64,000 bases of DNA from Alkalibacterium putridalgicola (GTDB lineage Bacteria > Bacillota > Bacilli > Lactobacillales > Carnobacteriaceae_A). Each line of letters opens with the position of its first letter. The stretch's first letter is position 1. This document shows positions 36,965 through 46,389 of the stretch, in pieces. The stretch is taken from positions 22,828 through 86,827 of the forward strand of contig NZ_FOBL01000008.1 in assembly GCF_900109825.1 (NCBI RefSeq), in the 5' to 3' direction. The position numbers were made by a program, and so were the translations under genes. The notes under the pieces were generated by a model. That model was not told the DNA's origin. It was given only the letters and a program-made list of their open reading frames with translations, and did not search any database.

Positions 36965-37846
36965 ATGGATCAGACGCCAGAACCTCTAGAAAATGTTGAT
37001 GAACAAATAAATGTATTTATGAAAAAGTGGAATGCCATTGAATGGCAGGAAATTGCCTGGTCAGTTATTATTGTACTTCTACAAATCATTTTAGCCGTTA
37101 TTATATTCTTCATATTAAGACGTATCGGCCGCTATGCGATCGAAAAAGTCTTTAACCGATACATCAGGGAAAAGCATACGGTACCCAACCGACTGAACAC
37201 CCTTCATAAATTAAGTAAAAATATTTTCAATGCCGTCCTCTACTTCTTCCTGATCTATGTGATCCTGGAACTGATCGGTATTCCTGTCGGGACACTGCTT
37301 GCCAGTGCCGGTGTGATCGGTTTAGCTTTGTCTTTAGGTGCTCAGGGCTTTGTTGCTGATATCGTGAATGGTTTTATGATCCTGCTTGAAAAACAGATCG
37401 ATGTTGGCGATGTTGTTGAGATAAGCGGGATCACAGGGACTGTGGAAGATGTAAATCTGAAAACGACACAGGTCAAAGATTTTGACGGGACACTGCATTT
37501 TATCCCCAACCGTGAAATCACGATCATAAGCAACCGTTCCCGTGCGGACATGCGTGTTCTTATCCAGATAAGACTGTATCCGTCTACTGATCTGGAAACA
37601 GTGAGGAAAGTTCTGGAACAGGTGAATAGTGACGCCATTCCTGAATATGATGAGATCACGCTTGCCCCAACTGAAATTTCTTTTGTACCTGTGGGACCGG
37701 GACAATTGGCTGTTCAAGTCATTATGTATACGAAATCCGGTACACAATACGGCATGCGCAATGTTTTTTATGAGAAGTATGTGGATGCGTTGACAAAGGA
37801 TGGCATCGCTCTTCCCAACGTCACACTAGAATTACCGAACGGATAA
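36965..37846 (+). CDS. mscS: Small-conductance mechanosensitive channel MscS family
   Basis: Opens on membrane tension to release solutes after osmotic downshock. 293 residues: helices ~33-58 and ~85-105, pore helix TM3 with the Gly/Ala pattern (LLASAGVIGLALSLGAQGFVADIVNGF), beta domain (VGDVVEISGITGTVEDVNLKTT) and alpha/beta C-terminal domain. Matches the YkuT/short MscS class. ATG follows AAAGGAG. Confidence 0.94.
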   Translation: MDQTPEPLENVDEQINVFMKKWNAIEWQEIAWSVIIVLLQIILAVIIFFILRRIGRYAIEKVFNRYIREKHTVPNRLNTLHKLSKNIFNAVLYFFLIYVILELIGIPVGTLLASAGVIGLALSLGAQGFVADIVNGFMILLEKQIDVGDVVEISGITGTVEDVNLKTTQVKDFDGTLHFIPNREITIISNRSRADMRVLIQIRLYPSTDLETVRKVLEQVNSDAIPEYDEITLAPTEISFVPVGPGQLAVQVIMYTKSGTQYGMRNVFYEKYVDALTKDGIALPNVTLELPNG

Positions 37847-37869
37847 ATCATGTTGATCTGCACAAATAC

Positions 37870-37925
37870 GAAAAAACCACTTCAATCAGCTCAGTCATTC
37901 GTAAGCCGATTGAAGTGGTTTTTTA
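37870..37925. terminator. Bidirectional terminator between mscS and cbpB
   Basis: AAAAAACCACTTCAATC and GATTGAAGTGGTTTTTT, perfect 17-bp stem, T runs on both strands. Confidence 0.92.
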
Positions 37926-37929
37926 TTGC

Positions 37930-38409
37930 CTACTGGGCAATCGTTTCTTTATCCTTAATGATATATTTTTTTTCGAATTCATGGGCGATACGATTCGTCC
38001 CTTTAAGTATTTCGCTGCGTGTGATGATTCCTTTAAAATATCCGTCACTATCAACAACTGTGATAAAGGCATAATCGACCAGCATATGAAGAACATCTTC
38101 CAGTTCAAATTCTTCTAATACATAGGGATAATCCCTATCCATGACTTCGCCGACCTCGATTTCCCCTAATTTTTCAAAATGGACATCCTGTATGTCCATA
38201 ATCGTCTGCATGATCGTCGGCATTGAGATGAGTCCACGCATTCTTGACTGATCATCCAAGACAGGTACCACAGCATACTTGTCGGTCGTCAGTAAAAGCA
38301 GGGCATGATCGAGCCTGTTCTTGACACCAACGACTGCCACCTGTTCTGCCGGTTTGACTAATGTTTTCTCACTCTCGATCAGCAGTCTCTTTATCTTTTC
38401 ACCTATCAT
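37930..38409 (-). CDS. cbpB: CBS-domain protein, CbpB/DarB type
   Basis: 159 residues made of two CBS motifs (~15-75 and ~85-150). This lone CBS pair matches the c-di-AMP receptor CbpB of Listeria and DarB of Bacillus, which regulate RelA and pyruvate carboxylase; binding of c-di-AMP is inferred. ATG 38409 follows AAGGAG by seven bases; in-frame codons at 38430-38439 lack a site. Confidence 0.88.
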   Translation of the reverse strand: MIGEKIKRLLIESEKTLVKPAEQVAVVGVKNRLDHALLLLTTDKYAVVPVLDDQSRMRGLISMPTIMQTIMDIQDVHFEKLGEIEVGEVMDRDYPYVLEEFELEDVLHMLVDYAFITVVDSDGYFKGIITRSEILKGTNRIAHEFEKKYIIKDKETIAQ

Positions 38410-38588
38410 TTCTTCACTCCTTGTACCCATTATACTCACTTATATTGTACCTTTTTTTCTTTTGAATTCCAAAATAAAACCATCATTTCAGAGAAGATTC
38501 TTAGATGACTTTTGAACATTCTTATCAGGTCTACTCTTTATAGTGGTTAAGACCTTTAAATAAATGAGAATTCAATGAGGATACCTGG

Positions 38589-39113
38589 CTATTGATCAGT
38601 GAATGATACAGTGGTATTCAGATCGAGCAGAATATTGTGATCCTGATCATAATAGTTGAGTTCAGCTGATGAAAGGTCATCAGCGATATGCATCACTAAA
38701 TAGGTCCCTTTATCTCTGTTTCTGGGCTGCGCAATGCTGCCGGGATTAATAAAGGTAATGCCATCTTCTGTTTCGACTTTTGGGATATGGGTATGACCGT
38801 AAAAAACCACTTTAACATCTGCTGCTTTGGCTTCTGCTGTCACTCTATCGTATGAACGCTTCACGCTGTGCTTATGACCATGGACGAGCAGATAACGAAA
38901 TCCGTTGATATATTCTGTACGGCTCAATTGGAATTTATTCGTGATGTCCATATTGCCGAGAACCGTCTTATATGTCTGCCAGAGTGGATGGTCTTCCATC
39001 AATTCTGAATCCCCGCAGTGCACCCATTCATCGGTATCTTCCTGATGGATCATATAAATCTCTTCCATGAAATACGTATTGCCGTGATTGTCACTGACCA
39101 CTACTATTTTCAT
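38589..39113 (-). CDS. YfcE/MJ0936-type metallophosphoesterase
   Basis: 174-residue calcineurin-like phosphodiesterase. Metal-binding motifs: VVSDNHGN, HCGDSE, LGNMD, VHGHKHS and YGHTHIPK, all intact. Follows rdgB by 18 bases as in B. subtilis (ysnB after ysnA). The cellular substrate is unknown. Confidence 0.92.
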   Translation of the reverse strand: MKIVVVSDNHGNTYFMEEIYMIHQEDTDEWVHCGDSELMEDHPLWQTYKTVLGNMDITNKFQLSRTEYINGFRYLLVHGHKHSVKRSYDRVTAEAKAADVKVVFYGHTHIPKVETEDGITFINPGSIAQPRNRDKGTYLVMHIADDLSSAELNYYDQDHNILLDLNTTVSFTDQ

Positions 39114-39131
39114 TCTGCATCTCCCTTTCCA

Positions 39132-39740
39132 CTAGTTATTCAGCCAGTCATCCAAATGGTGTTCCAGCTTCTTCAACGCATCTGCCCGATGGCTGATCTG
39201 ATTTTTTTCAACCTGGGAGCATTCCGCCAGCGTCTTTCCTTTTTCAGGCAAATAAAACAGCGGATCATAACCGAATCCATTCTCTCCGCGAGGGACGCCG
39301 GCGATCTCACCGTCCAGTCTTCCTTCAATGACTAAGGATTCTTTTCCGGGATGTGCCAGAGCAAGCGAACAGTGAAAGTGTGCCTGTCTCTCATTTTCAT
39401 TTTTATCGGCAAGTGCATTCAATAGCTTGGCATTGTTTTTGGCATCATTTTTTTCTTCGCCGGCATAGCGTGCAGAATAAACGCCCGGTTGACCATACAG
39501 AGCATCCACGACTAATCCTGAATCATCTGCCAGAACCAGGGTGTCCAGTTTTTCTGCAATCGTTTCTGCCTTCAGCAGCGCATTCTCGTTAAAGGTCGTC
39601 CCTGTTTCCTCCACATCCTCAATATCCGGAAAATCCAGCAGGGTTACGATCCTGTAACCTTTTTTATTAAATAGTGCTTCAAATTCTTTCGCTTTTCCTT
39701 TATTCTTTGTCGCTATAAGAATCGTTTTACGTTCATCCAT
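39132..39740 (-). CDS. rdgB: XTP/dITP diphosphatase (Ham1/RdgB)
   Basis: House-cleaning pyrophosphatase that removes deaminated purine nucleotides. 202 residues; signature IATKNKGKAKEFEALF at the start, LADDSGLVVDAL with catalytic Asp pair, and GFGYDPLFYLPEKGKT. Its ribosome site lies in the end of murI, four bases before. Confidence 0.96.
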   Translation of the reverse strand: MDERKTILIATKNKGKAKEFEALFNKKGYRIVTLLDFPDIEDVEETGTTFNENALLKAETIAEKLDTLVLADDSGLVVDALYGQPGVYSARYAGEEKNDAKNNAKLLNALADKNENERQAHFHCSLALAHPGKESLVIEGRLDGEIAGVPRGENGFGYDPLFYLPEKGKTLAECSQVEKNQISHRADALKKLEHHLDDWLNN

Positions 39741-39744
39741 TCGA

Positions 39745-40554
39745 TCATTTCAACCTTTCCAGTGAAATACTTTTTATATCGAGCTGATCCGTTTCCAGCC
39801 AGTTTTCTACAATGGTCCTGAATCTGGCTTCCGATCCTGTTGTAAAGATCTGTATCGTTCCTTTACTATCAGTTGCCGTTTCGAGTCCTTTTTTTTCTAA
39901 ACCTTTAGCCACTTCATAAGAGGTCAATGCGCCGGAATCAACTAAGGTCACATCCTGGCCTAAAACCTCCTGAATAAAAGGGGCAAGCAGCGGGAAATGT
40001 GTACATCCCAAAATGACTGTATCCATTTTGGGAGTTTTGAAACCAGCGAGTTTTTCTTCGACCAGCGTCCTTGCTTCTGCAGATTCATAGGCATTTGCTT
40101 CTACGATATCCACGAACTCGGGGCAAGCCAGGCTTTTAACCTCTATCTCTCCATCCTTTTCTAAAAGAGACTGTTCATAGAACCCAGATTCGACTGTACT
40201 AACTGTAGCTAGTACACCTATTTGCTTGGAGTCTGATGTGGAAACGGCCGCTCTACTTCCTGGCCCAACCACCCCTATGACAGGGATATCTACCTTACTT
40301 CTCACTATTTCCAGAGCATGAGCAGTGGCCGTATTGCAGGCGATAACGATCATCTTGACATTCTGATCCAGCAGGAACTGGACCAGCTCCAGCGTAAAGG
40401 TTATGATTTCTTCTTTTGTACGATTTCCATACGGGCACCTTTTGGTATCTCCGATATAAACAAACGACTCATTCGGCAGACGGTCTTTCACAGCTTTCAG
40501 TACTGTCAGACCACCTACACCTGAGTCGAGTAATCCTATTGGTCTATTCAACAT
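39745..40554 (-). CDS. murI: Glutamate racemase
   Basis: Makes D-glutamate for peptidoglycan. 269 residues with DSGVGGLTVLK, first catalytic Cys in VIACNTATAHALE and second in ILGCTHFPLL. First gene of a murI-rdgB-phosphoesterase unit conserved in Bacilli. Confidence 0.97.
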   Translation of the reverse strand: MLNRPIGLLDSGVGGLTVLKAVKDRLPNESFVYIGDTKRCPYGNRTKEEIITFTLELVQFLLDQNVKMIVIACNTATAHALEIVRSKVDIPVIGVVGPGSRAAVSTSDSKQIGVLATVSTVESGFYEQSLLEKDGEIEVKSLACPEFVDIVEANAYESAEARTLVEEKLAGFKTPKMDTVILGCTHFPLLAPFIQEVLGQDVTLVDSGALTSYEVAKGLEKKGLETATDSKGTIQIFTTGSEARFRTIVENWLETDQLDIKSISLERLK

Positions 40555-40765
40555 ATCTATACAACCTTATCTCAGTTACTTTCTTGTATTTGAATTTATT
40601 GTTCTCAATCATGCTAAAATTAACATCTTACTATAGAAACCTCGTTAAAAAAAAGGTAAAATGAATAAGTATGATTTTTGTCTCCTCTTCCATTATAAAG
40701 AATCTACTGGAAAAGTGAAAGACAAAACGCGCATACATTAGAGACGAAAAGCGAGAGGTGAATCT

Positions 40766-41194
40766 ATGCACGCTGAAAATCAACACACATCCCACTTGGA
40801 CAGTATCAGTCTCTTAAGAGATGCTCTTTTACCCAACTTACTTAAAGAAGATGAAGCAGATATACTGTACTGGGCCGGAAAGGAACTGGCTCGTTCTCAT
40901 ACCTTTTCATCCCTGGAAGATCTCATTCAACAGACCGGCACCGTTTTTGCAGGTGAATTGATGCAGACAAAATCGACCAAAAAAACCCTGCACTATGACA
41001 TGACGGGTCCACTGGTCACACATCGTCTGTCTCATACGACCGATCCCACTTTTTCGCTGGAGGCCGGCTTTCTTGCAGAAGGTTATCAGACGGTGACCGG
41101 TGACTACACAGAAGCAACCTACGCCGTCTATCCCAAAAAATCCCTGGTCACTTTTTTACTGCAGTCTGATAGTAAAGTATCTTTGAATGACTAG
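40766..41194 (+). CDS. yslB: YslB family (DUF2507) protein
   Basis: 142 residues. The family pattern is clear: LLRDALLPNLLKEDEADILYWAGKELAR and FSLEAGFLAEGYQTVTG. V4R-like fold, function unknown. In Bacilli it is often close to racE, as here (divergent from murI). ATG follows GCGAGAGGTG. Confidence 0.87.
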   Translation: MHAENQHTSHLDSISLLRDALLPNLLKEDEADILYWAGKELARSHTFSSLEDLIQQTGTVFAGELMQTKSTKKTLHYDMTGPLVTHRLSHTTDPTFSLEAGFLAEGYQTVTGDYTEATYAVYPKKSLVTFLLQSDSKVSLND

Positions 41195-41198
41195 AATG

Positions 41199-41251
41199 AA
41201 ACCCATGCACTGATCACTGCCTTTGCCGCAGCTATTCAGAGCATGGGTTTT
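41199..41251. terminator. Weak bidirectional terminator
   Basis: AAACCCATGC and GCATGGGTTTT, 10-bp stem with a long loop between convergent yslB and the flavoprotein gene. Confidence 0.6.
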
Positions 41252-41256
41252 CCTGT

Positions 41257-42708
41257 TCAATCAATATCTTTCAGCATGTCCCTGACACCATACTGGGCAC
41301 TTTTAGCTACCATTTCTACACTGCTGTTGCCAAACTGTATCCCGGATGCCAGCTGACCGTATACTCTCAGCCCTGAAACTCTTCCGCCTTTTTGATTGAC
41401 TGCACACATCGACGGATAGTCGATCAATGCTCCGCCATAACGGTAAGGCATCAGTATTTCAGCTTCCAGCATCTGTCTGACTACAGGCTGCTGGAGATGA
41501 ATATTTCTGGTCAGATCCTTCTGCTGTCCTGTGCCGTTCACTATATGCTCGTAGGACTGGACTTTATGATCATTGAACACCACTTTGAACCGTTCGTTCT
41601 CTTTCTTGATCGAACGGATATCCCTTAGCAGCTTTACTTTCCCTTCTGTGATGTCATTTATTAAAAGTCTGGCTGTTTTCTGAGGGATGGGCGCTTTGAA
41701 GAATGACCATTTTCGTCCAAACTCTTTCAGGAACACATCTTTTTCCTCATCTGGAAGTGCGTTCCACAGCAGGGCATAACAGTCTCTCAACTTGCGGATA
41801 AGTGCCTGGAACTTACCTAATGCTTCTTTATGCTGCAAGTCTTTCTGCATGCCTTCGATTGTTCCTTCACCCAGATTCTGCCAGACCCAGGAAAGATCGA
41901 TACCATGGTCGTCTGTTTCTTTTTGGAACCATTCTTTGATACGTTCAAGGGATACTGAGTCTTTGTCTTTTTCTACCAGATGCTGAATGCTTTCCCGGCA
42001 GATATAATGAGTGTGTATGTCGGGTTCATGTCCTCTCACAGATGAAAACCGGCCTTCCAGTGAGAGAAAAGTCAGTTCTGCTTTAGGATGCGTCTTTTTC
42101 ATATATAAATACGTATCGATGGCAGTCAGTCCGGTCCCGAGGATCCCGATCGATGGTGTCTCGTTCTCGAAAGACAGCTTTTTCATTGCCGGATAGGGGT
42201 TATAAATAAAATTCGTTTCTCCTTTTAAGTCGTAAGGATCCTGATAAGCCAGATGACCGATACAAAGGTGCGCACTGTCCACCTGTTTTTCTGTTCTGTC
42301 AGTCGTGATAGTGAACTGACCGTTTTCAAGGATTTTTACAGCCTGAACTTTTTCACGCACGACAGCCACCTTGAGCTTTTCGATCAGCTTCAGCGTCTCT
42401 TCATATAAGTACTCTCCAAATAAGCTTCGCGGCAAATGTGTATTTTTCAAGTCATTCAAGCTTCTCTTGTTTTTCACCCATTCAATGAACTCCTCCTGAT
42501 TTTCAAGGTCGATACTCATCGTTTCAGTATACTGATTGATCAGCAAGGCATCATCGTCCGGCTGATAAGGAAATCCTGTCCCAAAGCCTTCGCTTTCGGA
42601 GAAGACTGTGACAGACAGCTGCTCTTTCATTTCCTGTGTGGTTTGTTTATCGACCTCTTTTAAAATACTGATGCCGGCTACCCCTAAACCAATAATCCCT
42701 ATGTGCAT
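41257..42708 (-). CDS. FAD/NAD(P)-binding oxidoreductase
   Basis: 483 residues. The N-terminal dinucleotide fold has GIIGLGVAGISIL; a second Rossmann element GILGTGLTAIDTYLYM lies near residue 190, giving the FAD-NAD(P)-binding layout of the YdhS/monooxygenase-like group. A NGTGQQKDL segment near 400 matches the ATG-type FAD motif. Substrate unknown. Single-gene unit; ATG follows TGGAGGAG. Confidence 0.82.
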   Translation of the reverse strand: MHIGIIGLGVAGISILKEVDKQTTQEMKEQLSVTVFSESEGFGTGFPYQPDDDALLINQYTETMSIDLENQEEFIEWVKNKRSLNDLKNTHLPRSLFGEYLYEETLKLIEKLKVAVVREKVQAVKILENGQFTITTDRTEKQVDSAHLCIGHLAYQDPYDLKGETNFIYNPYPAMKKLSFENETPSIGILGTGLTAIDTYLYMKKTHPKAELTFLSLEGRFSSVRGHEPDIHTHYICRESIQHLVEKDKDSVSLERIKEWFQKETDDHGIDLSWVWQNLGEGTIEGMQKDLQHKEALGKFQALIRKLRDCYALLWNALPDEEKDVFLKEFGRKWSFFKAPIPQKTARLLINDITEGKVKLLRDIRSIKKENERFKVVFNDHKVQSYEHIVNGTGQQKDLTRNIHLQQPVVRQMLEAEILMPYRYGGALIDYPSMCAVNQKGGRVSGLRVYGQLASGIQFGNSSVEMVAKSAQYGVRDMLKDID

Positions 42709-42871
42709 GCGTCACTCCTCCAGATCGTCATTTGTCCTTATAATCATACCAGAATTTATATGTAAATTAAAAAGATGCTAACAGTTTTCGTTTACTTCTC
42801 ATCCACTTGGTTGAAATTTTCTATTGTCAAAAAAGATGAAAATCTCCAGGCACGTTTTTTTCCGGCTAAAT

Positions 42872-42911
42872 AAAAAAAGTGATTGATCTTCGTTAAAAGA
42901 AAAATCACTTG
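42872..42911 (-). terminator. Terminator of the 93-residue protein gene
   Basis: AAGTGATT and AATCACTT flank an 18-base loop; T run on the minus strand. Confidence 0.7.
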
Positions 42912-42915
42912 TGAT

Positions 42916-43197
42916 TTATAAATTTACATTTAAAGAAACTCTATTCAATGTGTATACTTCGTCCTCGCATACTTCGACAAACCTGACTTCTCTTGCATCC
43001 CACGACATCAAATCATTAAACGTGTAATTGTTTTTTCTCAAAACGACATCCAGAGGACAATCGATTTCATCATCTGCGTTATGCAGAACATCCCGGTTTT
43101 CGACTTCCAGTTCCACAGTCTTGTCTTTACATTCAATCAAATATCTGTACTGAATCGCTGGTGTCAATACAGACTGGTTTTCTTCACTATGAGACAT
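42916..43197 (-). CDS. Hypothetical protein, 93 residues
   Basis: I do not recognise it. Acidic soluble protein with three Cys (CKDK, CPLD, CEDE), no membrane segment or signal peptide, and a beta-rich pattern (IQYRYLIECKDKTVELEVEN). The frame has GGAGAG upstream of ATG 43197 and a terminator just after its stop, which support a real gene. The 284 bases upstream (43198-43481) hold only its promoter region. Confidence 0.7.
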   Translation of the reverse strand: MSHSEENQSVLTPAIQYRYLIECKDKTVELEVENRDVLHNADDEIDCPLDVVLRKNNYTFNDLMSWDAREVRFVEVCEDEVYTLNRVSLNVNL

Positions 43198-43433
43198 TAC
43201 ATCACTCTCCAGGCAAGTTAAGAATAGGCGGACGATTCGATATATACTGTCGGATTTATAACACGCTGAACATCAAAAGTGTTTGAATCCCGTAATTATT
43301 AACATCATTTTATATCACGTAAACGTAAATGTATAGTCCCTTTCCAGTTATTACTAGTTATATATGACGGAAAGTCATAGAATAGACACAATATAATTGT
43401 AAGGATAATCAACTTACTAACTTGATTTAAAGC

Positions 43434-43467
43434 AAAAAAAGAGAGCAAAGTGTTTGAACTTTGCTCC
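43434..43467 (-). terminator. Terminator of trxA
   Basis: GAGCAAAG and CTTTGCTC stem, extended by A-T pairs, T run on the minus strand. Confidence 0.88.
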
Positions 43468-43481
43468 CAATCAACTGTTGT

Positions 43482-43793
43482 TTACTGATGCTGTTCTAAC
43501 TTAGAAAGGATCTGTTCTTTGCTGTGGTAACCGATCAGCTTGTCTACGACTTCGCCATCTTTAGTTACGAGCAATGTTGGGATGCTCATGATTCCGAATT
43601 TGCTTGGTGTAGCCTGGTTTGCATCGACATCCATCTTGAAGTAGTTGACACTTCCGTCAGACTCTTCATTTAATTCGTCGATAACAGGTGACTGCATGCG
43701 ACAAGGTCCGCACCATGCTGCCCAGAAGTCTGTTAATGCTAAGCCTGATCCAGTTTCTTGATCGAAGTTTTTATCTGTTAATTCTCTAACCAT
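43482..43793 (-). CDS. trxA: Thioredoxin
   Basis: 103-residue disulfide reductant. Redox site WCGPC with Cys28 and Cys31, cis-Pro in the SIPTLLV segment, normal length. Start behind AGGAGG. Follows mutS2 as in most Bacilli but has its own promoter. Confidence 0.97.
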   Translation of the reverse strand: MVRELTDKNFDQETGSGLALTDFWAAWCGPCRMQSPVIDELNEESDGSVNYFKMDVDANQATPSKFGIMSIPTLLVTKDGEVVDKLIGYHSKEQILSKLEQHQ

Positions 43794-43853
43794 TATAAAT
43801 TCCTCCTATATATTGACTTACTTATTAAAAGTAAGTTGCTCATTCCATTTATT

Positions 43854-43882
43854 AGTATAGCAAATTCTTATATTATTGTCTA
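43854..43882 (-). promoter_or_regulatory. Promoter of trxA
   Basis: TAGACA, 17-base spacer, TATACT with TGC extension on the minus strand. Confidence 0.65.
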
Positions 43883-43897
43883 CCGTTGTGATTGTTT

Positions 43898-46270
43898 TTA
43901 TTTAAAGGTCACGATCGTTGCACCGCTGCCGCCCTGGTTTGCCGGTGCATCACTGTATGATTTGACCTGCGAATGTTTTTTCAGATACTGGTGCACGCCT
44001 TTTCTGACTGCTCCAGTACCCATGCCGTGGATGATCGTGACTTTCGGGTAGTTCGCCAGTAACGCCTGATCCAGATACTGATCGACTTTGTTCACAGCCT
44101 CCTCCACACGTTCGCCTCTGACATCTATCTCAGTGGACACTCCGGCGCTGGATGAACGTTTGACCGACACGCGCTGCTTCGGTTCGTTTTCCGGTGCGAC
44201 TTGCAACAGATCCGATTCATGGAGTTTCATCTTCAGCATACCCATTTGGACGACCCAGTGTTTATTATCGGCCTTGTCGATGACCGTTCCTTTTTGACCA
44301 AAGGACTGGACTTCGACGCTGTCGCCGACTTTCAGTGTTTTCTTCTTCTTCTGCTTATTGAGTACTTTATTTTTCTTCAGACTTTCTTCTTCTGCCTTCA
44401 AATTGGATAAGCGGGTCTGTGCATCAATAAATTCATGTTCTTTAAGCGGTTCATTCATATGACCTTCAAGCTGTTTCTGTCTCAAGTCTTTTATGATAGC
44501 TTCCGCTTCCTGTTTCTTCTTCTCTAAATAGCTGTTCGCTTCTTTCTCCGCTTTTTTACGCAGACGTTCTTTTTCTTCCTGATAGGCATCATATTCAGCT
44601 TTAAGTTCTCTATGGAGCCGCTGGGCATCTCTCAATTCTTCAGTGGCCTTACCGGCTTCCGTTTCAGCCTGTCTGCGTTTGCCTTCCAGATCTTCGATCA
44701 TCTGATCGACACTTTGGCTTTCGCCGCTCATCAGCTGCTTGGCTGAGTCGATGATCATTGAATCAAGGCCCAAACGTCTGGCGATCTCAAAGGCATTACT
44801 TCTTCCCGGGATACCGATCAGGAGACGATATGTCGGACTCAATGTATCGACGTTGAACTCCATGCTGGCGTTGATCGTTTCCACCCGGTTATAGCCATAA
44901 GCCTTGAGTTCGGGATAATGCGAGGTGATCATCACATAGCTGCCGCTCTGGGCGATCGCATCCAGGATGGCAATGGCCAAGGCTGCACCTTCCTGCGGAT
45001 CTGTTCCTGCACCCAGTTCATCTAATAAGATAAGACTTTTATCATCCATCCGTTTCAGGACATTGACAATCGTTGTCAAATGAGATGAGAAGGTCGACAA
45101 GCTCTGCTCGATAGACTGTTCATCACCGATATCGGCAAAGACACTTGAAAATATACCCATCGTACTGTCTTCTTCGGCAGGGATGAACAAGCCGGACTGC
45201 CCCATCAGCTGGAGCAGTCCGAGGGTTTTCAGAGCCACTGTTTTCCCGCCGGTATTCGGCCCTGTCACGATCATCGTTTTATATTCTTCACCGATGATGA
45301 TATCGTTCGGGACCACCTCATCTTCAGCAAGGAGTGGATGACGAGCCTGATACAGCTCAACATGGTTTTCAGTGCTCACTCTCGGCTTGACAGCCTTGAT
45401 CGCTTTGGCAAATCGTCCTTTAGCCTGAATCACATCCAAGTCGACCAGCATTTTGAGATGCTCTTCCAGTTCTTCCCTGAAAGGTTCTATCTCAACGGTC
45501 AGTTCTGCAAGGATACGGTCCACTTCATGTTTGGCTTCCACCTGATACTGACGCAGCCGGTTGTTTAGATCGACAACACTCTGTGGTTCAATGAACAGGG
45601 TCTGCCCTGTGGAACTCTGGTCATGGACCACACCGCCAAAGGTCGAACGGTTCTCTGCCTTGACCGGGATAACGTACCGGTCGTTACGCATCGTGATCAG
45701 CGCATCAGTCAGAAACCGCGCCTGAGAACCTCTAACAATACTTTCCAGTTTCTGACGGGCCCGTCCTTCCGTCTGTTTGATGCCGTCTCTTAACCCTTTT
45801 AGTTTAGAACTTGCATCATCAAGCACATAACCGCCTTCGTCTACGACCGAAAAAATCTTTTTCTCCAGAGCATTGAAGGTCTGCAGTTCGTTGATTTTAT
45901 CATAAAGCCTGTTTAAAGGGATGTCCTCTTCTTCTGCTTTCCTGAAAAAGGTTTTTATTTCCCGAAGGGTTCTCAGCATTCGCCCGATCTGTGCGACCTC
46001 TGTTCCGTTCAATGTCCCTTGTACACGCACACGTTTCAAGTGAGGACGGATGTCTTCAAAGGCAGCGAGCGGCATGCCGCCTCTCAACCGCATAAGGAGT
46101 GAGGCATCTTCGGTTTCTTCCAGCTGTTCCAGGATGTAGTCTTTATCATTAGTTGGACGGATAGTACGGGCTTTTTCCTTCCCCAGTTTTGATACAGTGT
46201 GTTCACTTAATTTCATGATTACTTTTTCATATTCCAGTGTTTTAAATGATGATTGAAATGTTTCAGTCAT
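43898..46270 (-). CDS. mutS2: Endonuclease MutS2
   Basis: ATPase of the MutS family; in Bacilli MutS2/RqcU senses collided ribosomes and earlier work linked it to recombination control. 790 residues: core and clamp, Walker A GPNTGGKT near 340, Walker B LILLDELGAGTDP, long coiled coil (~515-640), a KOW-like segment, and C-terminal Smr domain with DVRGERVEEA and IIHGMGTGAVRKGV. ATG follows AAGGAG. Confidence 0.96.
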   Translation of the reverse strand: MTETFQSSFKTLEYEKVIMKLSEHTVSKLGKEKARTIRPTNDKDYILEQLEETEDASLLMRLRGGMPLAAFEDIRPHLKRVRVQGTLNGTEVAQIGRMLRTLREIKTFFRKAEEEDIPLNRLYDKINELQTFNALEKKIFSVVDEGGYVLDDASSKLKGLRDGIKQTEGRARQKLESIVRGSQARFLTDALITMRNDRYVIPVKAENRSTFGGVVHDQSSTGQTLFIEPQSVVDLNNRLRQYQVEAKHEVDRILAELTVEIEPFREELEEHLKMLVDLDVIQAKGRFAKAIKAVKPRVSTENHVELYQARHPLLAEDEVVPNDIIIGEEYKTMIVTGPNTGGKTVALKTLGLLQLMGQSGLFIPAEEDSTMGIFSSVFADIGDEQSIEQSLSTFSSHLTTIVNVLKRMDDKSLILLDELGAGTDPQEGAALAIAILDAIAQSGSYVMITSHYPELKAYGYNRVETINASMEFNVDTLSPTYRLLIGIPGRSNAFEIARRLGLDSMIIDSAKQLMSGESQSVDQMIEDLEGKRRQAETEAGKATEELRDAQRLHRELKAEYDAYQEEKERLRKKAEKEANSYLEKKKQEAEAIIKDLRQKQLEGHMNEPLKEHEFIDAQTRLSNLKAEEESLKKNKVLNKQKKKKTLKVGDSVEVQSFGQKGTVIDKADNKHWVVQMGMLKMKLHESDLLQVAPENEPKQRVSVKRSSSAGVSTEIDVRGERVEEAVNKVDQYLDQALLANYPKVTIIHGMGTGAVRKGVHQYLKKHSQVKSYSDAPANQGGSGATIVTFK

Positions 46271-46320
46271 GCTTTCTCTCCTTAACTGTTTGAATCCAGC
46301 TTATCTTTTTACAACTCTAC

Positions 46321-46370
46321 AAAAAAGTTGATTGAAAGGCATCATACTGATGTTTTCCTTCAACCAACTC
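46321..46370 (-). terminator. Terminator or attenuator between cvpA and mutS2
   Basis: AGTTGGTTGAAGG pairs with CTTTCAATCAACT (minor mismatches), T run on the minus strand. Suggests partial termination inside the zapA-cvpA-mutS2 series. Confidence 0.7.
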
Positions 46371-46389
46371 TCCTTTTGATCTCTTTAAA

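Noticed and set aside
40661..40741. 26-codon frame between murI and yslB
   Set aside because: Too short, weak AAGG site, no family pattern; probably leader sequence.
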